Shown piece by piece: positions 11,727 to 22,384 of a stretch of 64,000 bases of DNA (positions are counted from its first letter, which is position 1; each line of letters begins with the position of its first letter). The notes beneath the pieces are model-generated. The model saw nothing but the letters and a program-made list of their open reading frames with translations, searched no databases and was not told the DNA's origin. The translations under genes were made by a program, and so were the position numbers. Origin of the DNA: Luteimonas aestuarii (lineage in GTDB: Bacteria > Pseudomonadota > Gammaproteobacteria > Xanthomonadales > Xanthomonadaceae); contig NZ_SMTF01000004.1 of assembly GCF_004357985.1 (NCBI RefSeq), positions 124,001-188,000 of the forward strand, in the 5' to 3' direction.

Positions 11727-12404
11727 ATGGACACGACCATGGAACTCGACGAACTCAAGCGCGCCTGGCAGTCGCTGGGCCGCCAGCTGGAACGCCACGA
11801 CGCGATCCAGCTCCAGCTGCTGCGCGACAGCAAGCTCGACAAGGCCCGCCGCAGCCTGCGCCCGCTGCTCTGGGGGCAATGCCTGCAACTCTTGCTCGGC
11901 GTCGGCCTGATCGCGCTGGGCGTGGCCTGCTGGACGCGCAGCACCGACATGCCCGCCCTGCTGGCGACGGGCATTGTGGTGCACGCCTTCGGCGTGGCCC
12001 ACGTCGCGCTTGCCGGCATCGTCATGGGACTGGCCGGCAGCATCGACTACGGCGCGCCGGTGTTGGATATCCACAAGCGCACGGCGCTGCTGATGCGACT
12101 GCAGGCGATCAACGGCCACGTGTGCGGCGCGCCTTGGTGGGTGATGTGGGTCGTGGTGGTGGTGGCCTTCGCCGGGCTGGGCGACGGCATCGACCCCACG
12201 GCATCGGTGCCGGCGTGGATATCGATCAGCCTGGCCGTCGGCGTCGCAGGATTGCTGGCGACGTGGGGATGGTCGCTGTGGTCATGGCGCACGCGCCGGC
12301 GCGCGATGCCGGGTGCGGACACCGCGGACCGTGCCGACGGTTGCGACGGCATCCGCCGCAGCCAGCGGCACCTCGAGGAACTGGCGCGGTTCGAGCGCGA
12401 GTGA
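11727..12404 (+). CDS. Membrane protein paired with ECF sigma factor
   Basis: A protein of about 225 residues with an N-terminal amphipathic region (MELDELKRAWQSLGRQLERHDAIQLQLL), four hydrophobic segments (about 50-70, 80-105, 140-160, 170-195) and a charged cytoplasmic tail. It sits directly behind the sigma gene and probably regulates it or responds to the same signal; that is inference from gene order. It lacks the HxxxCxxC motif of zinc anti-sigma factors. Starts at 11727 and 11739 are both plausible; neither has a clear ribosome site. Confidence 0.75.
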   Translation: MDTTMELDELKRAWQSLGRQLERHDAIQLQLLRDSKLDKARRSLRPLLWGQCLQLLLGVGLIALGVACWTRSTDMPALLATGIVVHAFGVAHVALAGIVMGLAGSIDYGAPVLDIHKRTALLMRLQAINGHVCGAPWWVMWVVVVVAFAGLGDGIDPTASVPAWISISLAVGVAGLLATWGWSLWSWRTRRRAMPGADTADRADGCDGIRRSQRHLEELARFERE

Positions 12405-12430
12405 ACCCGGTCCGTGCGGATACGATCAGC

Positions 12431-12459
12431 AACGAAAACGGGCGGCATGGGCCGCCCGT
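12431..12459 (-). terminator. Rho-independent terminator for the DUF4019 gene
   Basis: Eight-base-pair GC stem (arms 12438-12445 and 12452-12459, ACGGGCGG/CCGCCCGT) with a 6-base loop. Read on the minus strand it is followed by TTTTCG, so it ends transcription coming from the gene at 12485-12970. There is no T-run on the plus side. Confidence 0.75.
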
Positions 12460-12484
12460 CGGGTAGTGCAGACGACGGCAACGA

Positions 12485-12970
12485 TCAGCGCAAGGTGTAG
12501 CCGCTGACACGCCAGGTGCGGTCGTCGTCGAGCCGGAACGACACCAGCTCGCGGACCGGCTGCGGCTGGTTGGCGAAGGTGGTCTCGGACTGCACGTTGA
12601 TGTACAGGCCTTCGGGCACCGGGCCGCCGGCTTCGCCCTGGGTGCGCGAGACCTGAGGGTTGGCGCGGCCGGACACGGCACCCAGCGCAGTGCGATCGCT
12701 GGTGATCTGGCGGACGAAGTCGTCCTTCGACACCGCTTGCTGCATCACCGGCGACGCGCCATCCCAGATTTCGCCAATGCGGTTGGCATCGACCAGTTGC
12801 ATGACCTGAAGCGCCGCCTGGGACATCTCGGCATCCTGGCGCGCAAGCTGTGCCTGCTGTTCCTCGGTCAGTTGCGGTGCCTGTCCGGCCTGGGGCGAAG
12901 GCTGCTGGGCGAAAGCGGGGCCGGCGGTCAGGCACAGGGCAGCCACCAGCAGGAAATACGGCATCTTCAT
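12485..12970 (-). CDS. Secreted DUF4019 domain protein
   Basis: A 161-residue protein with a signal peptide (MKMPYFLLVAALCLTAGPAFAQ, cleavage after AFA) and a DUF4019 domain (about 45-160). Family-like features are DFVRQITSDRTALGAVSGR and YINVQSETTFANQPQPVRELVSFRLDDD, ending in WRVSGYTLR. It is presumably periplasmic. No catalytic residues are known for this family and no function is assigned. It stands alone, converging on the sigma-factor operon, with its own terminator. Confidence 0.82.
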   Translation of the reverse strand: MKMPYFLLVAALCLTAGPAFAQQPSPQAGQAPQLTEEQQAQLARQDAEMSQAALQVMQLVDANRIGEIWDGASPVMQQAVSKDDFVRQITSDRTALGAVSGRANPQVSRTQGEAGGPVPEGLYINVQSETTFANQPQPVRELVSFRLDDDRTWRVSGYTLR

Positions 12971-13134
12971 GGGATTCTTCTGGCTCCATCCATTGGTTTG
13001 GTGCCGGCGAGTTTACGCCAGTCGGCCTCGGCTGCGGCAACCACCCGTGAACCGGCTTCCGCTACGCTTCCGGTCACGTCCCGGCCGCTGCCGCTGTCCT
13101 TCTGGTGCGACTCCGGCCGTTCTGGAACCTGAAC

Positions 13135-13692
13135 ATGACGATGCCAACGCTCATCCTGCTGATCGCCCTGGCTGCCGCCCTGGGCTGGGCCGTAGCCGTG
13201 TACAACCGCCTGGTGCGCCTGCGCAACCAGGTGCGGACCGCATGGGCCGACATCGACGTGCAGCTGATCCGCCGCCACGACCTGGTGCCCCAGCTGGTGT
13301 CGGCCGTCGGCGCGTATGCCGGCCACGAACGCGCCGTGCTGGAGGCGGTGACCGAACTGCGCGCGCGCGCGCTGGCAGAGACCGATCGCGCCCGCCTGGC
13401 CGGCATGGAAGACGCACTGGAGCGCGCCATCGGCAAACTGCTGGTGCTGAAGGAGGCGTATCCGGACCTCAAGGCCAGCGACAATTTCCAGCAGCTGCAG
13501 CGTGATCTGGTGGACGTGGAAGAGCACTTGCAGTACGCCCGCCGCTTCTACAACGGCGCCGTGCGCGAGCACAACGACGCCATCCAGCGTGTCCCAGACC
13601 TGCTGCTGGCACGCCCGCTCGGCTTTGTCGCGCAGGATTTCTTCGAAGCCGGCGACGCGCAGCGTGCCGCCATCCGGGTGGAACTGCCATGA
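13135..13692 (+). CDS. lemA: LemA family protein
   Basis: A 185-residue LemA-family protein: one N-terminal membrane helix (LILLIALAAALGWAVAVYN) followed by a long helical periplasmic or cytoplasmic domain. The family-defining stretch is VYNRLVRLRNQVRTAWADIDVQLIRRHDLVPQLV, then YPDLKASDNFQQLQRDL and ARRFYNGAVREHND. Start 13135 places the helix at the N-terminus; 13141 is an alternative. Its stop overlaps the next start (ATGA at 13689), a pairing with DUF2207 proteins seen widely in bacteria. Molecular role is not established. Confidence 0.93.
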   Translation: MTMPTLILLIALAAALGWAVAVYNRLVRLRNQVRTAWADIDVQLIRRHDLVPQLVSAVGAYAGHERAVLEAVTELRARALAETDRARLAGMEDALERAIGKLLVLKEAYPDLKASDNFQQLQRDLVDVEEHLQYARRFYNGAVREHNDAIQRVPDLLLARPLGFVAQDFFEAGDAQRAAIRVELP

Positions 13693-15434
13693 GGCACCTG
13701 CTTTCCTTGCTGTTCTTCGCGGCGCTGCTCGCGATCGCAACGCCGGTCGCCGCGCAGGAGCGCATCCTGTCCTACGACAGCGACGTGCAGGTCAACGGCG
13801 ACGCCAGCCTCGACGTGACCGAACGGATCCGCGTACGCGCCGAAGGCAGCCAGATCCGCCGCGGCATCTATCGCGACTTCCCGACGCGCTATCGCGATCG
13901 CCGCGGCAATCGCGTGGTGGTGGACCTGGAGGTGCTGGAGGTATTGCGCGACGGGCAACCGGAACCCTGGTTCACCGAACGCCGCGACAACGGCGTGCGC
14001 ATCAACACCGGCAACGATGACTTCCTGCCGGTACCGGCGGAATTCACCTACACACTGCGCTACCGCACCACCCGGCAACTGGGCTTCTTCGACGCGCATG
14101 ACGAGTTGTACTGGAATGCGATCGGAACCGGCTGGGACTTCGCCATCGAGGGTGGCACGACCGAAGTGCGCCTGCCGCAGCCCGTGCCGGTCGCCGAGCT
14201 CGAAGCCGAGGCCTACACAGGCGTGCAGGGTGCGCAAGGCGATGGCTATGTGGCGGAACTGCCCTCGCCCGGCATCGCGCGCTACACCCTCACCCGCCCG
14301 CTGCATCCACGCGAAGGGTTCACCACCGTGCTCTCGTTTCCCAAGGGCGTGGTGATCGAACCGTCGGACGCGCAGAAGGCCTGGTGGCTGTTGCGCGACA
14401 ACCGCGCCGGCCTGGTCGCGCTGGCCGGCCTGATGGTGCTCCTGGTGTTCAGCATCGTCCGTTGGCGGCAGGTGGGCCGCGATCCGCCTCCGGGGCCCGT
14501 CGTGGTGCAGTACGATCCGCCGGACGACCTGTCTCCTTCCGCGCTGCGCTACATCCGGAGACGTGGCCATGACACGCCGTGTTTCTCCGCGGACGTGTTG
14601 TCGCTGGCGGTGGGTGGACACCTCGGCATCCATCGCGACAAGGGCCTGCTGAAGGACGACTGGACGCTGGAGCGCACTGGCGCAGGGGGACGCACGCATG
14701 GACCCGAGCAGGATGCGCTGCTGTCCCACCTGTTCGCGGGTGGCGACCGTATCGAATTGAAGAACACCAATGCCGCGACGATGCAGAAGGCCATGGCCGC
14801 GCACAGCCGCGCGTTGCAGCAGCGGTTCAAGGGACGCATGTTCAATACCAACGGCGGCTCGGCCCTGCTGGCCTTTCTGATCGCGCTGGCGTTCTCCGTG
14901 CCCGCCATGATCATCGCCGCGAGCACCGGCTCGGGGCTGCTGCTGGCGATCCCGCTGGTGGCTGCGATGTTCGCGGTTGCTTTCGTGTTCGCCATCCTGG
15001 TGGCTGCGCCGACGCAGGAAGGTCGCAGGATGCTCGATCGCATCGAAGGCCTGCGCCGCTACCTCGGCGTGGCCGAGAAACAGGACCTGCAGCGGCTGCA
15101 GGGACCCGGTCGCGATGAGCCGGCGCTCGACGCCGCGCGATTCGAGTTCCTGCTGCCGTATGCCGTTGCGCTGGGCGTGGAAGAAGCCTGGACGAAGAAG
15201 TTCACGCTGGCCGTCGGCGCTGCTGCAGCAGCCGCCGCCACGTCTGCCATCGCGTGGTACCACGGCAGCGGACGCAGCGGCATTGGCGACCTGGGCAGCT
15301 TCAGCAAGTCGATCGGCAGCAGCCTCGCCTCCCAGATCGCATCATCCTCATCGCCACCGGGCAGTTCGTCCGGTGGTGGCGGAGGCGGATTCTCCGGCGG
15401 CGGCGGCGGTGGCGGCGGCGGCGGCGGCCGCTGA
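13689..15434 (+). CDS. DUF2207 domain membrane protein with polyglycine tail
   Basis: A 581-residue protein with a signal peptide (MRHLLSLLFFAALLAIATPVAAQ), a large extracytoplasmic DUF2207 domain (about 24-230, including GIYRDFPTRY and ELYWNAIGTGWDF), a helix near 235-255, a cytoplasmic region, a second helix pair near 390-445 and a tail that is almost pure Gly and Ser. The glycine-rich end (GGGGGGFSGG and onward) is common in this family. It is translationally coupled to lemA, so the two probably work together at the envelope. Function is not established. Confidence 0.9.
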   Translation: MRHLLSLLFFAALLAIATPVAAQERILSYDSDVQVNGDASLDVTERIRVRAEGSQIRRGIYRDFPTRYRDRRGNRVVVDLEVLEVLRDGQPEPWFTERRDNGVRINTGNDDFLPVPAEFTYTLRYRTTRQLGFFDAHDELYWNAIGTGWDFAIEGGTTEVRLPQPVPVAELEAEAYTGVQGAQGDGYVAELPSPGIARYTLTRPLHPREGFTTVLSFPKGVVIEPSDAQKAWWLLRDNRAGLVALAGLMVLLVFSIVRWRQVGRDPPPGPVVVQYDPPDDLSPSALRYIRRRGHDTPCFSADVLSLAVGGHLGIHRDKGLLKDDWTLERTGAGGRTHGPEQDALLSHLFAGGDRIELKNTNAATMQKAMAAHSRALQQRFKGRMFNTNGGSALLAFLIALAFSVPAMIIAASTGSGLLLAIPLVAAMFAVAFVFAILVAAPTQEGRRMLDRIEGLRRYLGVAEKQDLQRLQGPGRDEPALDAARFEFLLPYAVALGVEEAWTKKFTLAVGAAAAAAATSAIAWYHGSGRSGIGDLGSFSKSIGSSLASQIASSSSPPGSSSGGGGGGFSGGGGGGGGGGGR

Positions 15435-15463
15435 CGTGCCGCACGTGCCGGTCGCACCGTAAT

Positions 15464-15928
15464 TCAACGAGACGACAGGCTGCTGCCCGGGCCGCGGCGG
15501 CCCATGCGATCACCCGGGTTGCGCAACGGGCATTGCTTCAACGACAGGCAGCCGCAACCGATGCATCCGTCCAGCTGGTCGCGCAGGCGCTGCAGTCCTT
15601 CGATCCGCGCATCCAGTTCCTTCCGCCATGCCCTCGACAGGCGCTTCCAGTCGCTGGCTGTCGGCGCCCGTCCGTCGGGCAGCGTCGACAGCGCCTCGCG
15701 GATCTCGAGCAACGACATGCCCGTGTGCTGCGCCGCACGGATCACCGCGATCCGCCGCAGCACGTCACGGGCATAGCGTCGCTGGTTGCCCGCACTGCGC
15801 CAGCCGTGGATCAGGCCATTGCGTTCGTAGAAGTGCAGCGTCGAAACCGCCACGCCTGTGCGCGCGGCGACTTCACCGACACCAAGTTCCTGCGGCAATG
15901 CCGCTGCACGTGTCGCCTCGCCAGGCAT
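15464..15928 (-). CDS. soxR: Redox-sensitive transcriptional activator SoxR
   Basis: A 154-residue MerR-family regulator. The N-terminal winged helix reads [26 protein letters not shown], followed by a dimerising helix and a [2Fe-2S] cluster loop with four cysteines in the exact SoxR arrangement [12 protein letters not shown] (Cys122, 125, 127, 133). Oxidation of the cluster by redox-cycling compounds activates transcription. It is divergent from the oxidoreductase at 16002, with a canonical SoxR box between them. In non-enteric bacteria SoxR usually controls a few pumps and oxidoreductases directly instead of soxS, which fits this layout. Confidence 0.96.
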   Translation of the reverse strand: MPGEATRAAALPQELGVGEVAARTGVAVSTLHFYERNGLIHGWRSAGNQRRYARDVLRRIAVIRAAQHTGMSLLEIREALSTLPDGRAPTASDWKRLSRAWRKELDARIEGLQRLRDQLDGCIGCGCLSLKQCPLRNPGDRMGRRGPGSSLSSR

Positions 15929-15940
15929 GGCCTCCTCCGC

Positions 15941-15971
15941 TTGACCTCAATCAATGTTGAGGTTTTACCCT
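15941..15971 (+). promoter_or_regulatory. SoxR-controlled promoter (sox box in overlong spacer)
   Basis: A dyad ACCTCAA-6 nt-TTGAGGT occupies 15944-15963, matching the known sox box plan CCTCAA-N6-TTGAGG. It lies between a -35 TTGACC (15941-15946) and a possible -10 TACCCT (15966-15971), 19 bp apart, the stretched spacing expected of promoters that MerR-family activators twist into use. It drives the oxidoreductase at 16002 and may also repress soxR. Confidence 0.88.
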
Positions 15972-16001
15972 TCCCGGACCGATCCTTCAACCGGAGACCA
16001 C

Positions 16002-16991
16002 ATGCCTCGCACCACGCCGGCCATCGCCGCGGACACCATGCACGCCATCGCCCTGCTGCGGCATGGCGGCGTCGAACAGCTGCGGTCTCACGTGCTTCCG
16101 ATCCCGCGGCCCGGACCCGGCCAGCTGCTGCTGCGCGTGCACGCCGCAGGGGTCGGGCGTTGGGACATCCTCGAGCGCGAAGGGGTCTTCGCCCTGCAAC
16201 GCAATCGCCGCACTCGGTTCCCGCACGTGGGTGGCTCGGAAGGCGCCGGCGTGGTGGTGGCGACGGGCATCCGTGCCGCCGGTTTCGAGGAGGGCGACCG
16301 CGTCTACGGCCTGGTCGCCCATCGCAGCCCGATGGCAGGCTTCCACGCCGAGTTCGCGTTGGTGGACACCGACTACGCCCGCCTTGTCCCACGCCGCATG
16401 TCGATGGACCAGGCCGCGGTGTTGCCGGTCGACGGCGGCATCGCGCTGCGCGGGTTGCGCGACATCCTGGAGTTGCAAGGTGGCGAGGCGCTGGCTCTGT
16501 TCGGCGCCAGTGGCGGGATGGGCCACCTGGCGCTGCAACTCGCCAAGCGGATGGGCGCGCGCGTGCTGGCCATCGCGTCCGGCGAGGACGGCGTGCGCAT
16601 GGCATCGCGACTGGGTGCCGACGCGGCGATCGATGGCAGGCGCGACGACATTGCAGTCGCCATGCGGCAATTCGCCCCCGGCGGCCTGGATGCCGCGCTG
16701 CTGACGGCTGGCGGCGACGGCGCCGCGCAGGTGGTCCGTGCCATGCCCCGGAATGCACGCATGGCATGGCCGCATGGCGTCGTGCCGCCTCCCGAGACAG
16801 TCGACTTGCCGCAGGCCAGGGCCTATGCGGCGGGCTACGGCCCTGCATTGATGGAAGACCTGCACGCCCTGGTGGTGCAAGGCCCACTGATGCCCCATGT
16901 CTCGCGCCGGTTCCCCCTGGAACGCATCGCCGAAGCGCAGCACGCGCTCGGGGCGCACCACCTCGGCCGCATCGCGGTCTCCACGCTGTGA
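16002..16991 (+). CDS. Zinc-independent alcohol dehydrogenase / quinone oxidoreductase (MDR family)
   Basis: A 329-residue medium-chain dehydrogenase/reductase, NADPH-binding. A GroES-like N-terminal domain (about 15-120) is followed by a Rossmann domain with the nucleotide signature LFGASGGMGHLALQLAKRMGARV. The zinc-ligand cysteines and GHE motif of classical alcohol dehydrogenases are missing, as in quinone oxidoreductases. ATG 16002 follows GGAG. Its control by the SoxR box argues for a role in detoxifying quinones or other redox-cycling compounds; the substrate itself is inference. Confidence 0.88.
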   Translation: MPRTTPAIAADTMHAIALLRHGGVEQLRSHVLPIPRPGPGQLLLRVHAAGVGRWDILEREGVFALQRNRRTRFPHVGGSEGAGVVVATGIRAAGFEEGDRVYGLVAHRSPMAGFHAEFALVDTDYARLVPRRMSMDQAAVLPVDGGIALRGLRDILELQGGEALALFGASGGMGHLALQLAKRMGARVLAIASGEDGVRMASRLGADAAIDGRRDDIAVAMRQFAPGGLDAALLTAGGDGAAQVVRAMPRNARMAWPHGVVPPPETVDLPQARAYAAGYGPALMEDLHALVVQGPLMPHVSRRFPLERIAEAQHALGAHHLGRIAVSTL

Positions 16992-17068
16992 GTCCGGCCG
17001 ACGCGGCGCCAAGCGACGACCACCGGGATGCGGGACAATGGCGCCCCGCCCACACCCGGCCATTCTCC

Positions 17069-18940
<1,872 letters not shown>

Positions 18941-18964
18941 CCCACAGGCGCGGCTGGCGACGGT

Positions 18965-20116
18965 TCAGCCGCCGCCGGCCGGCGAAGAGACGCCGGCACC
19001 CGCGTCGACGCTCGCCGAGCCCTGTTGCGCCGCATCGGCGCCGGGTGTCGAAAACACATCGGCCACGCTGTCGAACTCCGACAGCGGGCTTTCCGCCGGG
19101 CAGGCGCTATCGGGGAAGCCGAAGTCCGCGCGCAGTTCGACGCCGCAGGCATTGAGTGCATCGAGTTCGAGGTCGGGACGCTTGCAGCGCGTGTCGAACG
19201 CACGCACGAAGGCGTCGCGCCGCGCCACGAAATCCTGCCCGCACTTGCGCATCAACGCCAGTCGATCCAGGTCGTCCTGCACCGGGTTGATGCCGTCCAG
19301 TCCGTACTCCTGCAACTCCTGCGGCGTCAGCAGCCGGAGGTTGCGGTTGGGCACGGCCATCATCAGGTCGGCCACCGCCGTCGCCACGCCGTTGCGCTCG
19401 AAGTAATCGCGTACGCGGCCGTAGACCGCGCGCAGTTCGGTGTTCAGTTCGACGCGCGTGGTCGCCGTCGAACTCATGCGGATGATGCGATGGATGCCGA
19501 CGCGGCCGCTGATCATGCGCACGTCGCCCGCGCCCAGCACGAAGACGCAGGAACTGTGGCACACAGAACCTTCGCGTACCCAGATGGTCCAGCGCGAGCC
19601 GCCGATGGCATCGCCGGCTCGGATCGCGTCTTCCACCATGCCGCCGCTGGAGTCGATGTCCAGCACGCGTTTGTCCACGCCGAGGTCGTCGGCCACCAGC
19701 GCCACGCGCTGCATCAGTGCGGTGAAATCCGCCGCGATCTTGCCTTCGTAGCGCAGCCGCAGCACGCCGCGCTCCATGCAAGGCGACAGCGCGGCATCGA
19801 CGGTCTCCCGCTCCAGCCCCGGCAACGGTTCGCCGTCGCCGGCCGCGTAATCCAGCTCGCAACTGATCCGCGCGGTCCCGGAAGCGAGCTCCAACGGTGC
19901 CCAATCCATCGGTAGCGGTACGCCCGGCTGCGGCTTCGACACGCCATTGGGCTGCGCGCCGTTGACGGGCTCGACCGGCGCGGTACTGACCGCACCGCCA
20001 TCTTCCGGGCTGGCCACCTCGACGGTTTCAGCGACAACCGGCACGGCTTCCTGCTGCACCTGGCAGCCCACCGCGACGGCACACAGCAGCGACGGAAGCA
20101 GGCAGCGGGCAAGCAT
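18965..20116 (-). CDS. Predicted lipoprotein with ClpP/crotonase-like domain
   Basis: A 383-residue protein with a lipoprotein signal (MLARCLLPSLLCAVAVGC, lipobox AVGC), a Pro/Glu/Val-rich linker to about residue 70 and a globular region resembling periplasmic ClpP-fold proteins (COG3904-like). The relevant stretches are VLDIDSSGGMVEDAIRAGDAIG, VCHSSCVFVLGAGD (Ser in the nucleophile position between two cysteines that could form a disulfide) and GRVGIHRI with a candidate His. A C-terminal Ser/Ala/Gly-rich tail follows. It may be a protease or an inactive relative; no partner gene is adjacent. Confidence 0.72.
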   Translation of the reverse strand: MLARCLLPSLLCAVAVGCQVQQEAVPVVAETVEVASPEDGGAVSTAPVEPVNGAQPNGVSKPQPGVPLPMDWAPLELASGTARISCELDYAAGDGEPLPGLERETVDAALSPCMERGVLRLRYEGKIAADFTALMQRVALVADDLGVDKRVLDIDSSGGMVEDAIRAGDAIGGSRWTIWVREGSVCHSSCVFVLGAGDVRMISGRVGIHRIIRMSSTATTRVELNTELRAVYGRVRDYFERNGVATAVADLMMAVPNRNLRLLTPQELQEYGLDGINPVQDDLDRLALMRKCGQDFVARRDAFVRAFDTRCKRPDLELDALNACGVELRADFGFPDSACPAESPLSEFDSVADVFSTPGADAAQQGSASVDAGAGVSSPAGGG

Positions 20117-20335
20117 CGGAAACGCGGTCCTCGGACGTCGGCTGGGTTGGCCACAAGTGTAGTGGCGCGCCCGTGCGCGAGCCGAACGCGGGATGAACTC
20201 AACCCGTGCAGGCCGGAGCCCATGCCCCGCCGCTCCAGCGGTCGATCAGCCGCGCTGCCTGGTGGACGCGGGCATCCGCCCCGGGCGGAGATTCCAGAGC
20301 CTGTCGAAGCGGTCGGCACATGCCGCCCCTGGGCA

Positions 20336-20737
20336 TCAGGGGTGGAAAAAGGCCCTGGCCAGCAGGAAGGTGGCCACCGACACCGTCGCGCACAGCACCA
20401 TGCCCCAGGCCAGGTCCACCACGGTCACCAGCACCGGCCAGTCACGGGTCAGGGCCTGGTTGGTCAGGTCATAAGCGGCATAGGTGACCAGCCCGAAGAA
20501 CGCGCCGGCGAACAGGGCGTGCCGCCCGGACTCCTTCGCCAGTGCCGGTTGCACCACGAAGAACACGATCCCGGCCACGAACAGCGCGTAGAACAGCCCC
20601 GCCGCCAGCCAGTTGGGTTTGTCCGCCAGCAGCCAGCCGATCTGGCTGCGGTAGAACTTCCGCGAAACCACGCCCAGCCACAGCCCGTCCAGCGCGAGGA
20701 AGACGGGCAAGGCGATCAGGTAGAGCTTGAGCCACAT
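20336..20737 (-). CDS. DUF2177 family membrane protein
   Basis: A 133-residue inner-membrane protein with four helices. The start MWLKLYLIALPVFLALDGLWLGVV, the central FYALFVAGIVFFVVQPAL and the late GLVTYAAYDLTNQALTRDWP with VDLAWGM are all typical of DUF2177. Function of the family is unknown. It stands alone; the 220 bases downstream of it (20117-20335) hold nothing recognisable. Confidence 0.88.
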   Translation of the reverse strand: MWLKLYLIALPVFLALDGLWLGVVSRKFYRSQIGWLLADKPNWLAAGLFYALFVAGIVFFVVQPALAKESGRHALFAGAFFGLVTYAAYDLTNQALTRDWPVLVTVVDLAWGMVLCATVSVATFLLARAFFHP

Positions 20738-20924
20738 GGGCCATTCCCGTGGGCAGCGGCGGAGGGTCGCATTGTCCGCCGCTGCCGCGTCGACGCCGCG
20801 TTAATTCCCCACGGCGGACGCTGGCCATCCAGTCGGCATGTCGATCCATGCCCCGCCCGTTCGTCGCCCTGGCAGGTACCGCCACAACCGGGCCCTAGCC
20901 ACCCTTCAACAGGAGTCCTGCGCC

Positions 20925-21290
20925 ATGTCCTATTTCGACGGTTTCGTCATTGCCGTTCCCACGGCCAACAAGCAGCAGTTCATCGACCACGCCACCCAGT
21001 TCAACCCGGTGTTCATCGAATTCGGCGCGCTCCGCGTCGTGGAGAACTGGGGCGACGATGTGCCCGACGGCAAGGTCACGGATTTCCGCGGCGCGGTGAA
21101 AGCCACCGCCGACGAGACCGTGGTGTTTTCCTTCGTCGAGTGGCCCGACAAGGCCACGCGCGATGCCGGCATGAAGAAGATGATGGAAGACCCGCGGATG
21201 GACCCGTCCAATCCCGACAACCCGCCGATGCCGTTCGACGGCAAGCGGATGATCTTCGGCGGCTTCGACAACGTGTTCGATCTGAGCTGA
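20925..21290 (+). CDS. DUF1428 family protein
   Basis: A 121-residue cytoplasmic protein of the DUF1428 (YbaA-like) family, which folds like a small ferredoxin-type alpha/beta barrel. Family signatures are MSYFDGFVIAVPTANK, FGALRVVENWGDDVPDGKVTDF and the C-terminal RMIFGGFDN. A good ribosome site, AGGAG at 20911-20915, precedes ATG 20925. Function is unknown. It is monocistronic as far as can be seen. Confidence 0.92.
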   Translation: MSYFDGFVIAVPTANKQQFIDHATQFNPVFIEFGALRVVENWGDDVPDGKVTDFRGAVKATADETVVFSFVEWPDKATRDAGMKKMMEDPRMDPSNPDNPPMPFDGKRMIFGGFDNVFDLS

Positions 21291-21391
21291 TTCCAACCCG
21301 GGTGAAACTGCGCACTGCACACCGGCTACAGCGTCGTACGCGCAAGCGTCGGGGCGCACGTCCCGGGCGTGCGGGTGCGCGGCATTCGGGA

Positions 21392-22276
21392 TCAGAGCAA
21401 TGCGCCCAATGCCCTGGCGAATCCCGCCCCTGCCTGTGGATCGACGCCGAGGTAGAAGTCGGGTTCGATCAGCTCGGCCTCCATCAGCCACCAGCCGCCA
21501 TCCGCGGCTGGCACCACATCGATGCGTGCGTACAGCAGCGGTGCGTCGATGGCCGCCAGCGTCTGTTCCGCCAGCGCCAACGCGCCCTTGGGCGGTTCCA
21601 GCAGTACGGTGTACCGCCCGCCGTGTTCTTCCTGCACGCGGAAATCGCCGGGCACCGGCCGCTTGTTGACCACGTGGCTCAGGCGACCGCCGAAGAACAG
21701 CAGGGATGTCTCGCCTGCGCTGGCGATTTCCGGCAGGTAGGGCTGGACCAGCATGGTCATGCCCTCGGCTTCCCGTAGCGCGGCCTCGATCGCGGGATCA
21801 CCGCGACGAAGGCGTCGGGTCTTCCACGCGCCACCCGAGACCGACGGCTTGACGATCAGTTCGTCGGCCCCGGTTTCGTCGAAGGCCTCTTCGATCTGCG
21901 CACGGGTCAGCGCATCGGTCCACTGCGTGTACGGCAGCGGCACGCCGCGCGCGGCGAGTTCCGCGAGGTAGCGCTTGTCGGAATTCCACGCCAGCACACT
22001 GGCCGCGTTCGACATCGCGAGGCCTGCGGCCTCCCAGGCGCCGCAGGCGCGCAGCCAGCGCGCGTGGTCCTGGTGGTAGCCCCAGCACAGCAGTGGCAGC
22101 ACCCGCGCGTAGGCACGCAGGCCGTCGGCGCTGTCGACATGCCCCGTCCATGGCGTGGGCGTGGCGATGATGCCTTCCAGCGACAGCGCGCGTTGCAGCC
22201 GTTCCAGCACCCTGCGCCACGGCCCCTCGGCATCCTTGATGGCGGGATCCGGCGTGAGTATGGCGATCTCGGACAT
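21392..22276 (-). CDS. ATP-grasp domain protein
   Basis: A 294-residue cytoplasmic protein of the ATP-grasp superfamily (glutathione synthetase/RimK-like). An N-terminal domain (IAILTPDPAIKDAEGPW) precedes the ATP-grasp region: DELIVKPSVSGGAWKTRRL carries the ATP-contacting Lys, MLVQPYLPEI the hinge Gln, and YARIDVVPAADGGWWLMEAELIEPDFYL the metal-binding Asp, Glu and related residues. Such enzymes ligate a carboxylate to an amine, thiol or hydroxyl. The substrate is not evident and there is no biosynthetic neighbour. Confidence 0.82.
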   Translation of the reverse strand: MSEIAILTPDPAIKDAEGPWRRVLERLQRALSLEGIIATPTPWTGHVDSADGLRAYARVLPLLCWGYHQDHARWLRACGAWEAAGLAMSNAASVLAWNSDKRYLAELAARGVPLPYTQWTDALTRAQIEEAFDETGADELIVKPSVSGGAWKTRRLRRGDPAIEAALREAEGMTMLVQPYLPEIASAGETSLLFFGGRLSHVVNKRPVPGDFRVQEEHGGRYTVLLEPPKGALALAEQTLAAIDAPLLYARIDVVPAADGGWWLMEAELIEPDFYLGVDPQAGAGFARALGALL

Positions 22277-22384
22277 GGGCGCTCCGCGCGTGGCTGACGC
22301 GCAGTATCGCCGATCCGACGACACTCGCGCCGAAATGCGACGACGCAGGCAACGAGCGGCGGCGGCGCGCAGCGCACGCCGCGA

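Noticed and set aside
11148..12404. Sigma factor partner as a zinc anti-sigma factor
   Set aside because: The membrane partner has no HxxxCxxC motif, so it is described only as a membrane protein.
20117..20335. Possible small genes between the lipoprotein and DUF2177 genes
   Set aside because: Open frames there lack ribosome sites and domain character, and overlap only by high GC.
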